From Clostridia bacterium (lineage in GTDB: Bacteria; Bacillota; Clostridia; Oscillospirales; Acutalibacteraceae), in the NCBI GenBank assembly GCA_017513245.1, contig JAFXGK010000007.1, forward strand, positions 62,001 through 126,000: a stretch of 64,000 bases of DNA, in the 5' to 3' direction. Position 1 is the stretch's first letter. Every line of letters begins with the position of its first letter. A program made the position numbers and the translations under genes. The notes beneath the pieces are model-generated. The model saw nothing but the letters and a program-made list of their open reading frames with translations, made no database searches and was not told where the DNA came from. Positions 45,033 to 52,108 of this stretch are shown here, one piece after another.

Positions 45033-46694
45033 TTAGCTTAAAAGAGAGTTGTATGCGCTGACGAGCGCATCGGCACCTGCGCGGATAATATCGGTATCGG
45101 CGCCTGCGCCCCAATAAACCTTACCTTCCTGCTCAATGCTGATGTAAGCAACGGCGGTGCTGTTCGAGCCTTCGCCTTCAAGGCTGTGCTCGGTGTAGTC
45201 GCGCAGTTTGCACTCCTTGCCCGTAAAGGTTTTGAGTGCGGTGGATACGGCGTTAAGCGAACCGTTGCCTACGGTGTGCAGGGTCTGCGATTCTTCGCCG
45301 CGCGCGAGGGTGATAAACAGTTCAACGCCCTCGGCGCCCTGTGTGAAGTGCATTTTCTTTATAGAGATGGGAGCCTGACGGTTAAGGTAGGTTTCCTTAA
45401 ATATGGTAAGAATGTCCTCAACCTTAAGCTCTCTGTGCTCGTGGTCGGAAATGCTCTTGCAAAGGTAGCTTAAATGCTCGCGCATCTTAGGCGGCAGGCT
45501 GTAGCCGTAGGTCTGCTCAAGCAGATAACCGATTCCGCCCTTGCCGCTCTGGGAATTTACGCGGATAACGTCGGCGTCGTAGGTGCGGCTGATATCGGTC
45601 GGGTCGATCGGAATATAGGGAACGGTCCAACCGTGGAGGTGCTTTTCGCCTCTCCAGTTCATACCCTTGGCAATAGCGTCCTGATGGCTGCCCGAGAATG
45701 CGGCAAACACCAGCGCGCCTGCATAGGGCGAACGCTCGTACACGTGCATACCGGTGCACTTTTCGTAGGTTTCTACGATGATTGGCATATCCGAAAGGTC
45801 GAGCATGGGGTCGATACCGTGGGAATACATATTCATAGCGAGCGTGATAATGTCAACGTTGCCGGTTCGCTCGCCGTTGCCGAAAAGGGTTCCCTCTACG
45901 CGGTCTGCGCCCGCAAGAAGGGCAAGTTCGGTATCGGCAACGCCCGTTCCGCGGTCGTTATGCGGATGGAGTGAAACGGTAACGTGCTCGCGGTACTTAA
46001 GATTTTCACACATATATTCAACCTGACTTGCGTAAACGTGCGGCATACTCATAGCCACCGTTACGGGCAGGTTAATTATTACGTTGTTGTCGGCCGAGGG
46101 CTCTAAAATATCGAGCACGGCGTTACAAACCTCGAGCGCATATTCGGGCTCGGTGCCGGTAAAGCTTTCGGGCGAATATTCGAAGCGGAAGTTGCCCTCG
46201 TATTCGGCGGCCAGTTTTTTAACCAGCTTCGCACCGTCGATTGCAATCTGCTTGATCTCTTCTTTGGACTTCTTAAACACCTGCTCGCGCTGAGCAACGC
46301 TGGTGGAATTGTAAAAATGGATAACCGCGTTGGGCGCGCCCTTGCAGGCCTCAAAGGTTTTGCGGATGATATGCTCGCGGCTCTGTGTCAGCACCTGAAC
46401 GGTAACGTCGTCGGGAATCATATCGTTTTCTATAAGAGTGCGCAAAAATTCATATTCGGTTTCGCTTGCGGCAGGGAAACCAACCTCAATTTCCTTAAAG
46501 CCGAGTTTGAGAAGAAGCTTATAAAATTCGAGCTTCTGCTCAAGACTCATAGGGATAACGAGGCTCTGGTTGCCGTCGCGCAGGTCAACACTGCACCACT
46601 GCGGAGCCTTTTCTATATGGTCCTTTTCGACCCATTTGTTATGTACGCCGGGTGCGCGGAAATAACCCACTCCGTATTTGCTTGCATCCATCAT
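45033..46694 (-). CDS. leuA: 2-isopropylmalate synthase, long (IPMS2-type)
   Basis: A 553-residue enzyme condensing acetyl-CoA with 2-oxoisovalerate, the first committed step to leucine. The N-terminal TIM barrel starts WCSVDLRDGNQSLVIPM and has the metal-binding HPHNDRGTGVADTELALLAG. The C-terminal LeuA dimer regulatory domain (about 430-550) should bind leucine. The opening KYGVGYFRAPGVHNKWVEK places it in the class shared with actinobacteria and fungi rather than the Bacillus LeuA class. Confidence 0.96.
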   Translation of the reverse strand: MMDASKYGVGYFRAPGVHNKWVEKDHIEKAPQWCSVDLRDGNQSLVIPMSLEQKLEFYKLLLKLGFKEIEVGFPAASETEYEFLRTLIENDMIPDDVTVQVLTQSREHIIRKTFEACKGAPNAVIHFYNSTSVAQREQVFKKSKEEIKQIAIDGAKLVKKLAAEYEGNFRFEYSPESFTGTEPEYALEVCNAVLDILEPSADNNVIINLPVTVAMSMPHVYASQVEYMCENLKYREHVTVSLHPHNDRGTGVADTELALLAGADRVEGTLFGNGERTGNVDIITLAMNMYSHGIDPMLDLSDMPIIVETYEKCTGMHVYERSPYAGALVFAAFSGSHQDAIAKGMNWRGEKHLHGWTVPYIPIDPTDISRTYDADVIRVNSQSGKGGIGYLLEQTYGYSLPPKMREHLSYLCKSISDHEHRELKVEDILTIFKETYLNRQAPISIKKMHFTQGAEGVELFITLARGEESQTLHTVGNGSLNAVSTALKTFTGKECKLRDYTEHSLEGEGSNSTAVAYISIEQEGKVYWGAGADTDIIRAGADALVSAYNSLLS

Positions 46695-46708
46695 TTTGGA
46701 GATTCTCC

Positions 46709-47089
46709 TTAATCTATATATGCTATGGTCTCAACCTCGACCAAAACGCCCTTGGGCAAAGCCTTTGCGGCAACGCAGCTGCGCGCAGGCTTACCCTCAA
46801 AGTAGCGGGCGTATACCGCGTTGAATGCGGCAAAGTCGGCCATATCGGCCAAAAAGCAGGTGGTCTTTACAACCTTGCTAAGGTCGCTGCCTGCGGCACA
46901 TAGCACGGCGGAAAGATTTTTGCAAACCTGCTCGGTCTGCGCCTCGATTCCCTCGGCCTCAACGTTTCCGCTGGCGGGGTTTATTGCAATCTGGCCCGAG
47001 GTGAAAACAAAGTTTCCTGCAACTACGGCCTGCGAATAGGGGCCGATGGCCTCGGGAGCGTTATTTGTATGTACCTTGTTTACTTCCAT
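46709..47089 (-). CDS. ridA: RidA family enamine/imine deaminase
   Basis: A 126-residue YjgF/YER057c/UK114 protein. RidA hydrolyses reactive 2-aminoacrylate and related enamines released by threonine/serine dehydratase. It starts MEVNKVHTNNAPEAIGPYSQ and carries the active-site arginine region near KPARSCVAAKALPKGVLVEV. It lies 2 bases after ilvA, a placement that fits detoxification of IlvA intermediates. Confidence 0.95.
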   Translation of the reverse strand: MEVNKVHTNNAPEAIGPYSQAVVAGNFVFTSGQIAINPASGNVEAEGIEAQTEQVCKNLSAVLCAAGSDLSKVVKTTCFLADMADFAAFNAVYARYFEGKPARSCVAAKALPKGVLVEVETIAYID

Positions 47090-47091
47090 TT

Positions 47092-48291
47092 TTATCCCTC
47101 AACAATCTTGAAGCCCTCGTTTTTCAGGGCAGTGGTGATTTCCTGTACGTGCTCGTAGTTACGGGTCTCCATAACAACACGGAGATAACAGCCCGTAACA
47201 CTCTCGGTGGCCGAGTTGCGCTCGTGGTGAACGCTGGTTACGTTGCCGCCGCAATCGGCTATGATGCGCGAAACGTCCTTAAGCTGACCGGGCTTGTCGA
47301 TAAGCTCGATAAGCAGGCTGCTTGTGCGGCCGGTCTTCATAAGACCGCGCTCAATAACGCGCGAAAGAATGGTAACGTCGATATTACCGCCCGAAACGAG
47401 AGATACAACCTTCTTGCCCTTTATCGGGAACTTGTCGAACATAGCGGCCGCAACCGAAACGGCGCCTGCGCCCTCGGCAATCATCTTCTGCTTTTCGATA
47501 AGGGCGAGTATAGCCGATGCGATTTCGTCTTCCGAAACGGTGGCAATATCGTCAACGTAATTCTTGATAATTTCAAAGGTGTTTTCGCCCGGCTGCTTAA
47601 CTGCAATACCGTCGGCGATGGTCGAAACCGACGGAAGGGTTTCAATCTTGCCGCTCTTTATCGAGTTGTACATGCTGGGGGCGCCTGCCGCCTGAACACC
47701 GTAAATCTTAATCGAGGGACGGATGGACTTAAGGGCATAAGCCACGCCCGAAATAAGTCCGCCGCCGCCGATGGGAACGATAACGGCATCAACGTCGTCA
47801 AGGTCGTTTGCAATTTCAAGACCGATGGTGCCCTGACCTGCGATAACGTTTTCATCGTCAAAGGGATGAACGAAGGTATAACCCTTCTCGTCACGAAGTT
47901 CAAGCGCGCGCTGATAAGCGTCGTCATAGCAGCCCTCAACAAGGCAAACCTTGGCGCCGTAGGCCTTGGTGGCCTCAACCTTAGAGATTGGTGCGCTGTC
48001 GGGCAGACAGATAAGCGAATCAATTCCGTTCTTGGTAGCCGCAAGGGCAACGCCCTGAGCGTGGTTTCCTGCCGAGCAGGCAATAACGCCGCGACGCTTT
48101 TCCTCCTCCGACAGCATGGCGATTTTGTATCCCGAGCCACGAAGCTTAAACGAGCCCGTGTTCTGTAGGTTTTCGGGCTTTAGATATAGTTCACATTCGT
48201 CGGCGATGCCGGGTGCGCGTACAACCGGTGTTGCACGAACGATGTCCTTCAGCACTACCGATGCGTGGAAAATTTTATCAAGTGTTAACAT
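47092..48291 (-). CDS. ilvA: Threonine dehydratase (threonine ammonia-lyase) with ACT domain
   Basis: A pyridoxal-phosphate enzyme of 399 residues that makes 2-oxobutyrate for isoleucine. The cofactor lysine is Lys49 in NTGSFKLRG, and the phosphate-binding glycine loop is PIGGGGLISG. The C-terminal 70 residues form an ACT domain (SLLIELIDKPGQLKDVSRII). It is the first gene after the T-box leader. The length matches the single-ACT TdcB/IlvA form, so feedback behaviour may differ from the long enterobacterial IlvA. Confidence 0.96.
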   Translation of the reverse strand: MLTLDKIFHASVVLKDIVRATPVVRAPGIADECELYLKPENLQNTGSFKLRGSGYKIAMLSEEEKRRGVIACSAGNHAQGVALAATKNGIDSLICLPDSAPISKVEATKAYGAKVCLVEGCYDDAYQRALELRDEKGYTFVHPFDDENVIAGQGTIGLEIANDLDDVDAVIVPIGGGGLISGVAYALKSIRPSIKIYGVQAAGAPSMYNSIKSGKIETLPSVSTIADGIAVKQPGENTFEIIKNYVDDIATVSEDEIASAILALIEKQKMIAEGAGAVSVAAAMFDKFPIKGKKVVSLVSGGNIDVTILSRVIERGLMKTGRTSSLLIELIDKPGQLKDVSRIIADCGGNVTSVHHERNSATESVTGCYLRVVMETRNYEHVQEITTALKNEGFKIVEG

Positions 48292-48369
48292 AAATTGCCT
48301 CCTAAAAAGGAATATTCAATATATTATATAATAAAATAATAAAAATTTAAAGAGGGAAAACGCATATTT

Positions 48370-48655
48370 CTTAAAAAAATAAGACCCTGCCTCTAATTTA
48401 AAGAGACAGGATCTTTATAATTACTCATAAAAATCTTGCGGTACCACTCTTTTTGCCGCCGTAGGCGACCACTCACCGTGACAAATATCACTCCCCGAAA
48501 TAACGGTCAGGCACCGTCCGGCTTAATAGGAAAATTCCGTTAGGCACGGCCGTTCAGAGGCGAGCTTGCAATAGGTCCTTCCGTCGGCTCGCAGCAACCG
48601 CCGACTCTCTGATTTGCGGGAGAAATTGCTTATTCCTCATCAAAACGTTTGAAGG
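48370..48655 (-). promoter_or_regulatory. T-box riboswitch leader of the ilv-leu operon, probable Leu (CUC) specifier
   Basis: In the minus-strand RNA: stem I base CGUU/AACG, a kink-turn (UGAUGA at about 48641-48636 with CUGA), the specifier loop flanked by GAGG/CCUC and GCAAU/AUUGC stems with CUC (48564-48562), and distal AGAGAG plus GGUUGCUG motifs. The conserved T-box AGAGTGGTACCGC is at 48450-48438. A terminator hairpin (48383-48417) with seven T residues follows. Uncharged tRNA-Leu should favour antitermination. The operon content agrees with leucine sensing. The codon reading is by eye. Confidence 0.93.
48383..48417 (-). terminator. T-box regulated terminator
   Basis: AAGATCCTGTCTCT pairs with AGAGGCAGGGTCTT, followed by ATTTTTTT on the minus strand. 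It competes with the antiterminator that contains the T-box sequence. Confidence 0.92.
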
Positions 48656-48656
48656 A

Positions 48657-48685
48657 ATAATACCATAAAAAGCGGCGCTTGTCAA
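48657..48685 (-). promoter_or_regulatory. Promoter of the T-box/ilv-leu operon
   Basis: Minus-strand TTGACA (48685-48680), 17-base spacer, TATTAT (48662-48657); near-consensus sigma-A type. Confidence 0.9.
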
Positions 48686-48713
48686 CGCTTTTTTGCTTTT
48701 AAGCGCTAAAACG

Positions 48714-49427
48714 CTAAATTTTTGGTAAAACTAACTCAAAATCACCTTTTTTAAGCGCCGTCGCTAGTGCAATTTCGTCGCGCACGCGGTGTGAAAAAGC
48801 CACTCCCGAAGCGACATCAAAGTCGGTGTGGTGCAAATCGCTTCCCGCTATTAAAATTTTGTCGCTGTTTTCGTATTCCTCGGCCGCACGAGCATTGTCC
48901 TCGGGGCGGTTGCAAAGGTTAAAGACCTCAACTGCGTCAAAAGGTGAGCGGTCGGGCACAAAGCCGGGGTCGGTTATATACGGGCGGTCGCGATAGGGGT
49001 GCGCAAAGGCAATAACCGCGCCGCACTTATCGGCTTCGCGGCGCCAGGCCGCAAGCATCTCCTCGCGGTAGGGGGGCTTGTTCATCTCGGGGGCAAACAG
49101 GTAGGTGTGCTCGAGCAAAAACTGCGGAGTTATGCCGTAAACCAAAAACTCCTTGCCGCTGCCGTAGTTTTCTTCAAGGCCGAAAAGCAGGTCAAAATCG
49201 AGTTCTTTGGCGGTCTTCTGTCCCTCAAAAAAGGGGGCACAAAACTGACGCACAAATTCCTCGGGCGGGAGGGTGCGGTCGATGCGGGTATTTCCGTGGA
49301 AAAAGTGGTTGGTGATAACGGCGCCCGAAAAGCCGAGCGAATGATATTTTCTTATCATCTCGTCAACCGTGTTTTTGCCGCAAGCACTTGCTTCCGACGT
49401 ATGCATATGAAGCTCGTATTTAAACAT
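48714..49427 (-). CDS. PHP-domain phosphoesterase
   Basis: A 237-residue member of the PHP metal-dependent phosphoesterase family. Metal ligands are visible in ELHMHTSEASACGK at the start, IAFAHPYRDRP and IAGSDLHHTDFDVASG near the end. Substrate unknown; relatives include histidinol-phosphatase-like and nuclease-like enzymes. ATG at 49427 follows GGAGGTGC. The open frame continues 114 codons upstream across the neighbouring small gene, which is not credible as coding. It is divergent from the small cysteine-rich gene. Confidence 0.87.
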   Translation of the reverse strand: MFKYELHMHTSEASACGKNTVDEMIRKYHSLGFSGAVITNHFFHGNTRIDRTLPPEEFVRQFCAPFFEGQKTAKELDFDLLFGLEENYGSGKEFLVYGITPQFLLEHTYLFAPEMNKPPYREEMLAAWRREADKCGAVIAFAHPYRDRPYITDPGFVPDRSPFDAVEVFNLCNRPEDNARAAEEYENSDKILIAGSDLHHTDFDVASGVAFSHRVRDEIALATALKKGDFELVLPKI

Positions 49428-49481
49428 AAAAAGCACCTCCGCCACATTTAGTTTACTACTTTTATTTTTAATGTCAAGGTA

Positions 49482-49509
49482 TTGATTTATATAAAAAATA
49501 TGGTAAAAT
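49482..49509 (+). promoter_or_regulatory. Promoter of the FTR-like gene
   Basis: TTGATT (49482-49487), 16-base spacer, TAAAAT (49504-49509), 26 bases before the TTG start. Confidence 0.5.
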
Positions 49510-49535
49510 AAAATCATAAAAAGGAGGCGGATTTT

Positions 49536-49733
49536 TTGAAAATATATTTTAACCCTGACAAGCAGGTGGTAGAAAAAATTCGCGAAGGTCTCCGCCGCAA
49601 GGAGGGCTACTGTCCCTGCAAGCTGCCGAGAACCGAAGAAAACGTCTGTATGTGCGAGGAGTTTCGCGCCCAGATAGCCGACGAAGATTTTGAAGGCTTC
49701 TGCCACTGCAGGCTGTACTACAAAGAAAAATAG
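49536..49733 (+). CDS. Ferredoxin-thioredoxin reductase catalytic-subunit-like small protein
   Basis: A 65-residue cysteine-rich protein with three CxC pairs, YCPCKLP, VCMCEEF and FCHCRLY. This is the arrangement that holds a 4Fe-4S cluster and redox disulfide in the catalytic subunit of ferredoxin-thioredoxin reductase. It is shorter than the plant and cyanobacterial subunit and stands alone, so its redox partner is unknown. The start is TTG at 49536 with AAGGAGG 8 bases upstream. The next gene follows after 17 bases. Confidence 0.82.
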   Translation: MKIYFNPDKQVVEKIREGLRRKEGYCPCKLPRTEENVCMCEEFRAQIADEDFEGFCHCRLYYKEK

Positions 49734-49750
49734 AGAGGGGACGCACAAAA

Positions 49751-50398
49751 ATGAAAGGCAAACTCGCAAAATTCCTTAAAGACATTCGCAAGGAGTACAT
49801 CATTTCCTCGGCGGTAATCATCGTTTTGGGAATTATACTTGCTTTCTTCCCGAAGGCCAGCACCGAAATGCTCGGTTATCTCGTGGCGGCATTTTTCCTT
49901 ATTTGCGGCGCTGTTGCGGCCGTAAACCACTTCAAAACTGAAGAGAAAAATTTCCTCTCGTGGGCGGCGCTCATAGCTGGTGCGTTACTTATGATACTAG
50001 GCATTTTCCTCTTTGTTAAGCCGCTCATAATTGCTAATATACTCTGGCTTATTTTCGGCGTTGTGCTGGTAGTGGACGGCGTTTACAAACTTCTTAACGC
50101 CATCACCCTTGCAAAAAGCGGGGCCGACCGTTGGTGGACGGTGCTTATCACCGCCGCTGTGTGCGCAATTCTCGGTTTTATAATCGTCTTCAAGCACGAA
50201 ATGGTGGCAATCGGCTTTGTTCGCTTTATCGGTATCGCCTTTATCGTTGACGGTGCCTGTGATCTGTTCGCAACAGGCTATCTTTCGAGCGTTATTAAGG
50301 TGCTCGAGCGTGCCGCCGAAGCAGAGGACAAGCCCGAGGTAGAGCTTATTGAAACCGACGATGAAATCGAGGTTGAAATCGTAGAACCCGAAGAATAA
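49751..50398 (+). CDS. HdeD-like DUF308 membrane protein
   Basis: A 215-residue protein with six membrane segments in three repeated pairs (for example IISSAVIIVLGIILAFFP, then LIAGALLMILGIFLFVKPL), the DUF308/HdeD pattern. It ends in a long acidic tail rich in Glu and Val. HdeD is tied to acid resistance in enterobacteria; in Firmicutes the role is unknown. It probably shares a transcript with the FTR-like gene. Confidence 0.85.
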   Translation: MKGKLAKFLKDIRKEYIISSAVIIVLGIILAFFPKASTEMLGYLVAAFFLICGAVAAVNHFKTEEKNFLSWAALIAGALLMILGIFLFVKPLIIANILWLIFGVVLVVDGVYKLLNAITLAKSGADRWWTVLITAAVCAILGFIIVFKHEMVAIGFVRFIGIAFIVDGACDLFATGYLSSVIKVLERAAEAEDKPEVELIETDDEIEVEIVEPEE

Positions 50399-50401
50399 AA
50401 A

Positions 50402-50437
50402 TCAAAACCGCAGGTAACGACACCTGCGGTTTTTTAT
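50402..50437. terminator. Bidirectional terminator
   Basis: AACCGCAGGT pairs with ACCTGCGGTT around a 6-base loop, flanked by A- and T-rich tracts, between the convergent DUF308 and acetyltransferase genes. Confidence 0.9.
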
Positions 50438-50438
50438 T

Positions 50439-51242
50439 TTAATCAAGCATTAAATTTAAGTATACGGGCTGAGTGAAACCGATGCCGTAGGCGTACGGGC
50501 GGTCAAAACGGTCACCGGGCAGCAGGGCGGTTATTTTGTCGCCGCCAAAGGCCTTCTGCGCGGCTGCCGCAACGAGAGGAAGGGCGCGGTCGCTCGCGGA
50601 GGTTTCCTTAATAAAGCTCTCGCCCCCGTCGCGAACGCAAAGCAGCACACCCTCTTCCTCGCCTACCTTATATTTAAAGGCGCGTCCGCCGAAAAAGGTT
50701 TCGTGCAGCAGGGCGTATTCGATGGAGGAACGGTCCCAAATAACGGGTCGGCGGCCCTCAAAGCCCTTATCGCGAAGCGCTTTATATTCCTCGCTTGAAA
50801 CCTCAAAAAGCTCGGCGGCTTCGGCAGTGTCACAGCCCTCGAAAACCACCTTTTTATAGTAAGCGCAGGGCGAAAATCCGGCCTTTTCGTAAAACGGGAA
50901 AAGCGATTCGTTTTCGGGCAGCAGAAGCACCCTTGCGCCGCGGTTTTCGGCAACGTTTACGGCATAGTTTAAAAGTCGGGTGCCTATGCCCTCGCCCCTG
51001 CGGTCGGAGGCAACGCAAACGCCGTAAATATAAAAGCAGGGCGCATTTTCTACCTCGCAGGGCAGTAAAAAAGCCATGCCGACCATGCGGTCATCTTCCT
51101 CTGCGAGCAGGGTGTTTTCACACACGAAATGGTGCTCGAAAAACATATTAACAAAGCCCAAGGTATCGTCAAAGCAGTTGAGAAACAGACGCTTCAGCGA
51201 CAGTTCGTCCTTTGGGGTCGAGGGTCGAAAATTTATGCTCAC
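50439..51242 (-). CDS. GNAT family N-acetyltransferase
   Basis: A 267-residue protein whose N-terminal 150 residues form a GNAT domain, with the acetyl-CoA loop YGVCVASDRRGEGIGTRLLN and AGFSPCAYYKKVVFEG. The C-terminal half is a second, weakly conserved domain. Substrate unknown. The start is GTG at 51242 after AAGGAGGC. A promoter (51273-51301) lies just upstream, back to back with the folT promoter. Confidence 0.88.
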   Translation of the reverse strand: MSINFRPSTPKDELSLKRLFLNCFDDTLGFVNMFFEHHFVCENTLLAEEDDRMVGMAFLLPCEVENAPCFYIYGVCVASDRRGEGIGTRLLNYAVNVAENRGARVLLLPENESLFPFYEKAGFSPCAYYKKVVFEGCDTAEAAELFEVSSEEYKALRDKGFEGRRPVIWDRSSIEYALLHETFFGGRAFKYKVGEEEGVLLCVRDGGESFIKETSASDRALPLVAAAAQKAFGGDKITALLPGDRFDRPYAYGIGFTQPVYLNLMLD

Positions 51243-51272
51243 GGCAGAGCCTCCTTTTTGCAGATCTTCTCT

Positions 51273-51301
51273 ATTTTAGCATACACGAAAAAAATTTACA
51301 A
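51273..51301 (-). promoter_or_regulatory. Promoter of the acetyltransferase gene
   Basis: Minus-strand TTGTAA (51301-51296), 17-base spacer, TAAAAT (51278-51273). Confidence 0.65.
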
Positions 51302-51319
51302 TATGCGCGGCAGGATATA

Positions 51320-51348
51320 TTGACAAAAAACCGCGACGGCAGTATAAT
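51320..51348 (+). promoter_or_regulatory. Promoter of the THF riboswitch/folT unit
   Basis: TTGACA (51320-51325), 17-base spacer, TATAAT (51343-51348): both boxes match the sigma-A consensus exactly. Confidence 0.92.
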
Positions 51349-51361
51349 TACACCATAAATT

Positions 51362-51454
51362 GCAGAGTAGATATGCGAGCGTAAAGTGCTTTTCGGACGG
51401 GGAGTTGCCGAAAAGACGAAGGTTTTCCGCGGTTCGCTTATCGCATCCCGCTGC
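51362..51454 (+). promoter_or_regulatory. Tetrahydrofolate (THF-I) riboswitch
   Basis: The leader carries the conserved THF aptamer words in order: P1 GCAG/CTGC, AGAGTAGAT, GCGTAAAGTG, GGGGAGT, GACGAAGG, CCGCGGT and CGCATCCCG. Downstream, AACTTCCTAT (51465-51474) can pair with ATAGGAGGTT (51494-51503) and hide the AGGAGG ribosome site of the next gene. CCGAAA (51454-51459) can pair with TTTCGG (51476-51481) as an alternative. This suggests translational repression when folate is plentiful. The gene product is a folate-type transporter component, which agrees. Confidence 0.92.
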
Positions 51455-51509
51455 CGAAAAAGGAAACTTCCTATATTTCGGACTATGTCGGGAATAGGAG
51501 GTTATTTTT

Positions 51510-52055
51510 ATGTCAAAAACACAAAAGCGTTTAAAACTCATCTGTCTGTCGGCCATGATGGCGGCAATTTTCGTCGTGCTCGATTATTTTTCGGACGCCG
51601 TCAGCCTTCCGCTCGGGAACCATAAAATTTCGTTTAACGGTCTTCCGATACTCATAGTTTCGATTTTCGGAGGTCCTGTTTGGGGAGCCGTAACCGGCCT
51701 CGTCGGCAGTTTTATCAGCCAACTGCGGTGGGGACTTGAGGCTATGACTGCGCTTTGGATTTTGCCCGAGGTTGCAAGAGGCTTTTTAATGGGAATCATT
51801 TTTGTCGCCCTCAAGAGAAGAACAAAGCCGTGGAGCCTTGGAATCGGCGTTGTTACAAGCTCGGTCGCCGTCACCCTTTTAAACACCTTGGCGCTAATCG
51901 TTAACTATTATGTTTATGGAGTCGGAAAAGGGCTATACGTTCTGCTCGTCGTTGAACTGCCGACTCGGCTGCTGCTCGGAATTTTAACTGCAGTTTTGAT
52001 GACAATCGTTCTCTCGATTATTACTCCACCGCTAAAAAAGGTTATAAAACTATAA
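51510..52055 (+). CDS. folT: ECF transporter S component, folate type (FolT-like)
   Basis: A 181-residue hydrophobic substrate-binding subunit of an energy-coupling-factor importer, with about six membrane segments. The region GNHKISFNGLPILIVSIFGG and GAVTGLVGSFISQLRWG is typical of FolT-type S components. The shared ECF energising module (two ATPases and a T subunit) is not in this window, as expected for a group II system. The THF riboswitch in its leader strongly supports folate as substrate. The ATG has AGGAGG 8 bases upstream. Confidence 0.9.
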   Translation: MSKTQKRLKLICLSAMMAAIFVVLDYFSDAVSLPLGNHKISFNGLPILIVSIFGGPVWGAVTGLVGSFISQLRWGLEAMTALWILPEVARGFLMGIIFVALKRRTKPWSLGIGVVTSSVAVTLLNTLALIVNYYVYGVGKGLYVLLVVELPTRLLLGILTAVLMTIVLSIITPPLKKVIKL

Positions 52056-52059
52056 AAAC

Positions 52060-52092
52060 AAAAAGCCTTCCCAAAACGGGAAGGCTTTTATT
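52060..52092. terminator. Bidirectional terminator between folT and gdhA
   Basis: AAAGCCTTCCC pairs with GGGAAGGCTTT. It is the same stem type as the borders of the structured repeats, but no repeat copy is present here. Confidence 0.9.
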
Positions 52093-52108
52093 GTTTTCGT
52101 TTTGGCTA

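Noticed and set aside
49428-49769. Long N-terminal extension of the PHP gene
   Set aside because: It is antisense to the cysteine-rich gene and the next start; ATG at 49427 has a strong GGAGGTGC site.
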